12,261 nt of DNA from Propionibacteriaceae bacterium. Lineage in GTDB: Bacteria; Actinomycetota; Actinomycetes; Propionibacteriales; Propionibacteriaceae. Location of the stretch: positions 1-12,261 of the forward strand of contig JAJTCL010000043.1 of NCBI GenBank assembly GCA_021323255.1, read 5' to 3'. A model generated the notes under the pieces. That model saw only the letters and a program-made list of their open reading frames with translations, did not search any database and was not told the origin of the DNA. The position numbers were made by a program, and so were the translations under genes. This document shows, piece by piece, positions 11,266-12,261 of the stretch. How positions within the stretch are numbered: the stretch's first letter is position 1; every line of letters begins with the position of its first letter.

Positions 11266-12261
11266 AGCTACCTCGACGACTTCTCGCCTGGCAGCGGTCT
11301 CCGCAGCCGGCCCCGGGCCTGGCTGGCGAGCGACGCTCCGACGCTCAGCCTGAACGGTGACTGGAAATTTCGCTGGTCACCGATCGCTTACGGCCTTGAC
11401 GATGCAGCCGCCGATCCGAATTTCGACGACGCGGCGTGGGACACCATCCCGGTGCCGTCTCATTGGGTGCTGCCCGGCACCTCGGCGAAGGCGCAGCAGG
11501 GCAGGTATGGCCTGCCGATCTACACCAATGTGCAGTATCCGTTCCCGATCGATCCGCCGCATATCCCTGACGAGAACCCCACTGGTGACCATCGCCGGAC
11601 CTTCGAGCTGCCGGACTGGTCCTCGGAACGGATGCTGCTTCGTTTCTCAGGTGTGGAGTCGATCTATCGCGTCTGGCTGAACGGCATCGAGGTCGGGATA
11701 GGCAAGGGCAGCCGGCTAGTGCAGGAATTCGACATCACTGATGTAGTACAGCCGGGCCGGAACGTGATCTTGGTGCGGGTGCACCAGTGGTCCTCGATGA
11801 GCTATGTAGAAGACCAAGATCAATGGTGGCTGCCGGGCATCTTCCGCGATGTCACCGTGCTGAGCCGCCCACTGGGTGCAGTGGATGACGTCTGGCTGCG
11901 TACCGAGTATGCGCCGGACGGTACGGGATCAATCGATCCGGAGCTCATCGCATCGGAGCGGGCGTTTCCACTCGTGCTCGAGATTCCTGAGCTCGGCGTC
12001 GAGCAGCGCTTCACTGCGCGCAGCGAGATCAGGGCCTTCTCGGTCGGAAAAGTCGAGCCGTGGAGTGCGGAAGTGCCGAGGCTTTACCAAGCACGCGTCA
12101 GCTCGCCGGGAGAGACGCTCACGCTCCGGCTAGGTTTTCGGCGGGTCGAGATCAAGGGTGACATCTTCAGCGTCAACGGGACGCAGCTGATCTTCCGTGG
12201 TGTGAACCGCCATGAAATCCACCCGGTCCAGGGCCGGATGTTCGACGAGCCGTATGCGCGA
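11260..12261 (+). CDS. lacZ: Beta-galactosidase, glycoside hydrolase family 2 (3' end cut by window)
   Basis: Only the first 334 residues are present; LacZ-type enzymes usually exceed 1,000. The sugar-binding jelly-roll domain (about 28-205) shows LNGDWKFRW, VPSHWVL, PIYTNVQYPFPIDPPHIPDENPTG, RFSGVESIYRVWLNG and DQDQWWLPGIFRDV, closely parallel to E. coli LacZ, including the Asn of YTN and the EDQD segment that shapes the active site and sodium site. The Ig-like domain follows (about 206-295) and looks shorter than in E. coli. Residues 305-334 begin the catalytic TIM barrel with NGTQLIFRGVNRHEIHP. The catalytic glutamates lie beyond the window. No signal peptide is visible, so it is probably cytosolic, hydrolysing lactose or related beta-galactosides. 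GTG 11260 is the only start after an in-frame TAA at 11224; its ribosome site is poor. Another GH2 galactosidase specificity is possible. Confidence 0.94.
   Translation, partial: MSSYLDDFSPGSGLRSRPRAWLASDAPTLSLNGDWKFRWSPIAYGLDDAAADPNFDDAAWDTIPVPSHWVLPGTSAKAQQGRYGLPIYTNVQYPFPIDPPHIPDENPTGDHRRTFELPDWSSERMLLRFSGVESIYRVWLNGIEVGIGKGSRLVQEFDITDVVQPGRNVILVRVHQWSSMSYVEDQDQWWLPGIFRDVTVLSRPLGAVDDVWLRTEYAPDGTGSIDPELIASERAFPLVLEIPELGVEQRFTARSEIRAFSVGKVEPWSAEVPRLYQARVSSPGETLTLRLGFRRVEIKGDIFSVNGTQLIFRGVNRHEIHPVQGRMFDEPYAR

Noticed and set aside
9624..11360. 578-codon open frame on the plus strand
   Set aside because: It lies opposite the acyltransferase, epimerase and bS22 genes, crosses the spacer with its repeats and overlaps the beta-galactosidase in another frame; the composition is Arg/His-rich shadow sequence.

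Overview
This window looks like chromosome of a high-GC Gram-positive (Actinomycetota). GTG starts are frequent, Shine-Dalgarno sites are often weak, and the gene order is one I know from that phylum: rex-hemA-hemC-hemD, with a nearby set of bS22, NAD-dependent epimerase, PlsC-like acyltransferase, HAD-IB phosphatase and a small glutaredoxin-like protein. From memory, Mycobacterium keeps a related order around galE2, serB1 and hemACD. A Propionibacteriales-type organism is plausible, but the sequence alone does not settle this.

Layout, left to right. (1) 1-4636, minus strand: rex, hemA, hemC and a cobA/hemD fusion, transcribed leftward. Junctions are tight: a 4-base ATGA overlap for rex/hemA, 16 bases for hemA/hemC and 61 bases with a hairpin for hemC/hemD. 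The fusion runs off the left edge. This is the redox-controlled front end of tetrapyrrole synthesis from glutamyl-tRNA (C5 pathway). (2) 4637-4952: rex control region, holding a near-consensus Rex operator embedded in a promoter, a perfect 8-bp stem-loop and a pair of 13-base direct repeats. (3) 4953-7362, minus strand: a three-gene set of an AMP-forming acyl-CoA ligase, a DUF836-type glutaredoxin-like protein and an ASCH plus winged-helix protein. (4) 7375-8349, plus strand: HAD-IB phosphatase, divergent from the ligase with only 12 bases between the proposed starts. (5) 8360-10988, minus strand: the 33-residue ribosomal protein bS22, an atypical SDR/epimerase, a PlsC-like acyltransferase and a small three-helix membrane protein, probably one operon. 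(6) 10989-11259: divergent spacer with a REP-like inverted repeat and other repeats. (7) 11260-12261, plus strand: start of a GH2 beta-galactosidase that runs off the right edge.

The best supported regulatory inference is that Rex autoregulates rex-hemACD through an operator at 4686-4703. An NADH/NAD+ sensor would then set heme precursor supply. The acyltransferase, HAD phosphatase and acyl-CoA ligase suggest a membrane-lipid theme, but no shared pathway is proven.

I do not see a clearly new defence, mobile or biosynthetic system. The least explained items are the ASCH-wHTH protein and its operon, the degenerate methyltransferase half of the HemD fusion, the epimerase without the SDR Tyr/Lys pair, and a palindrome over the lacZ-like start codon. 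I found no tRNA, rRNA, CRISPR array, insertion sequence or phage gene.
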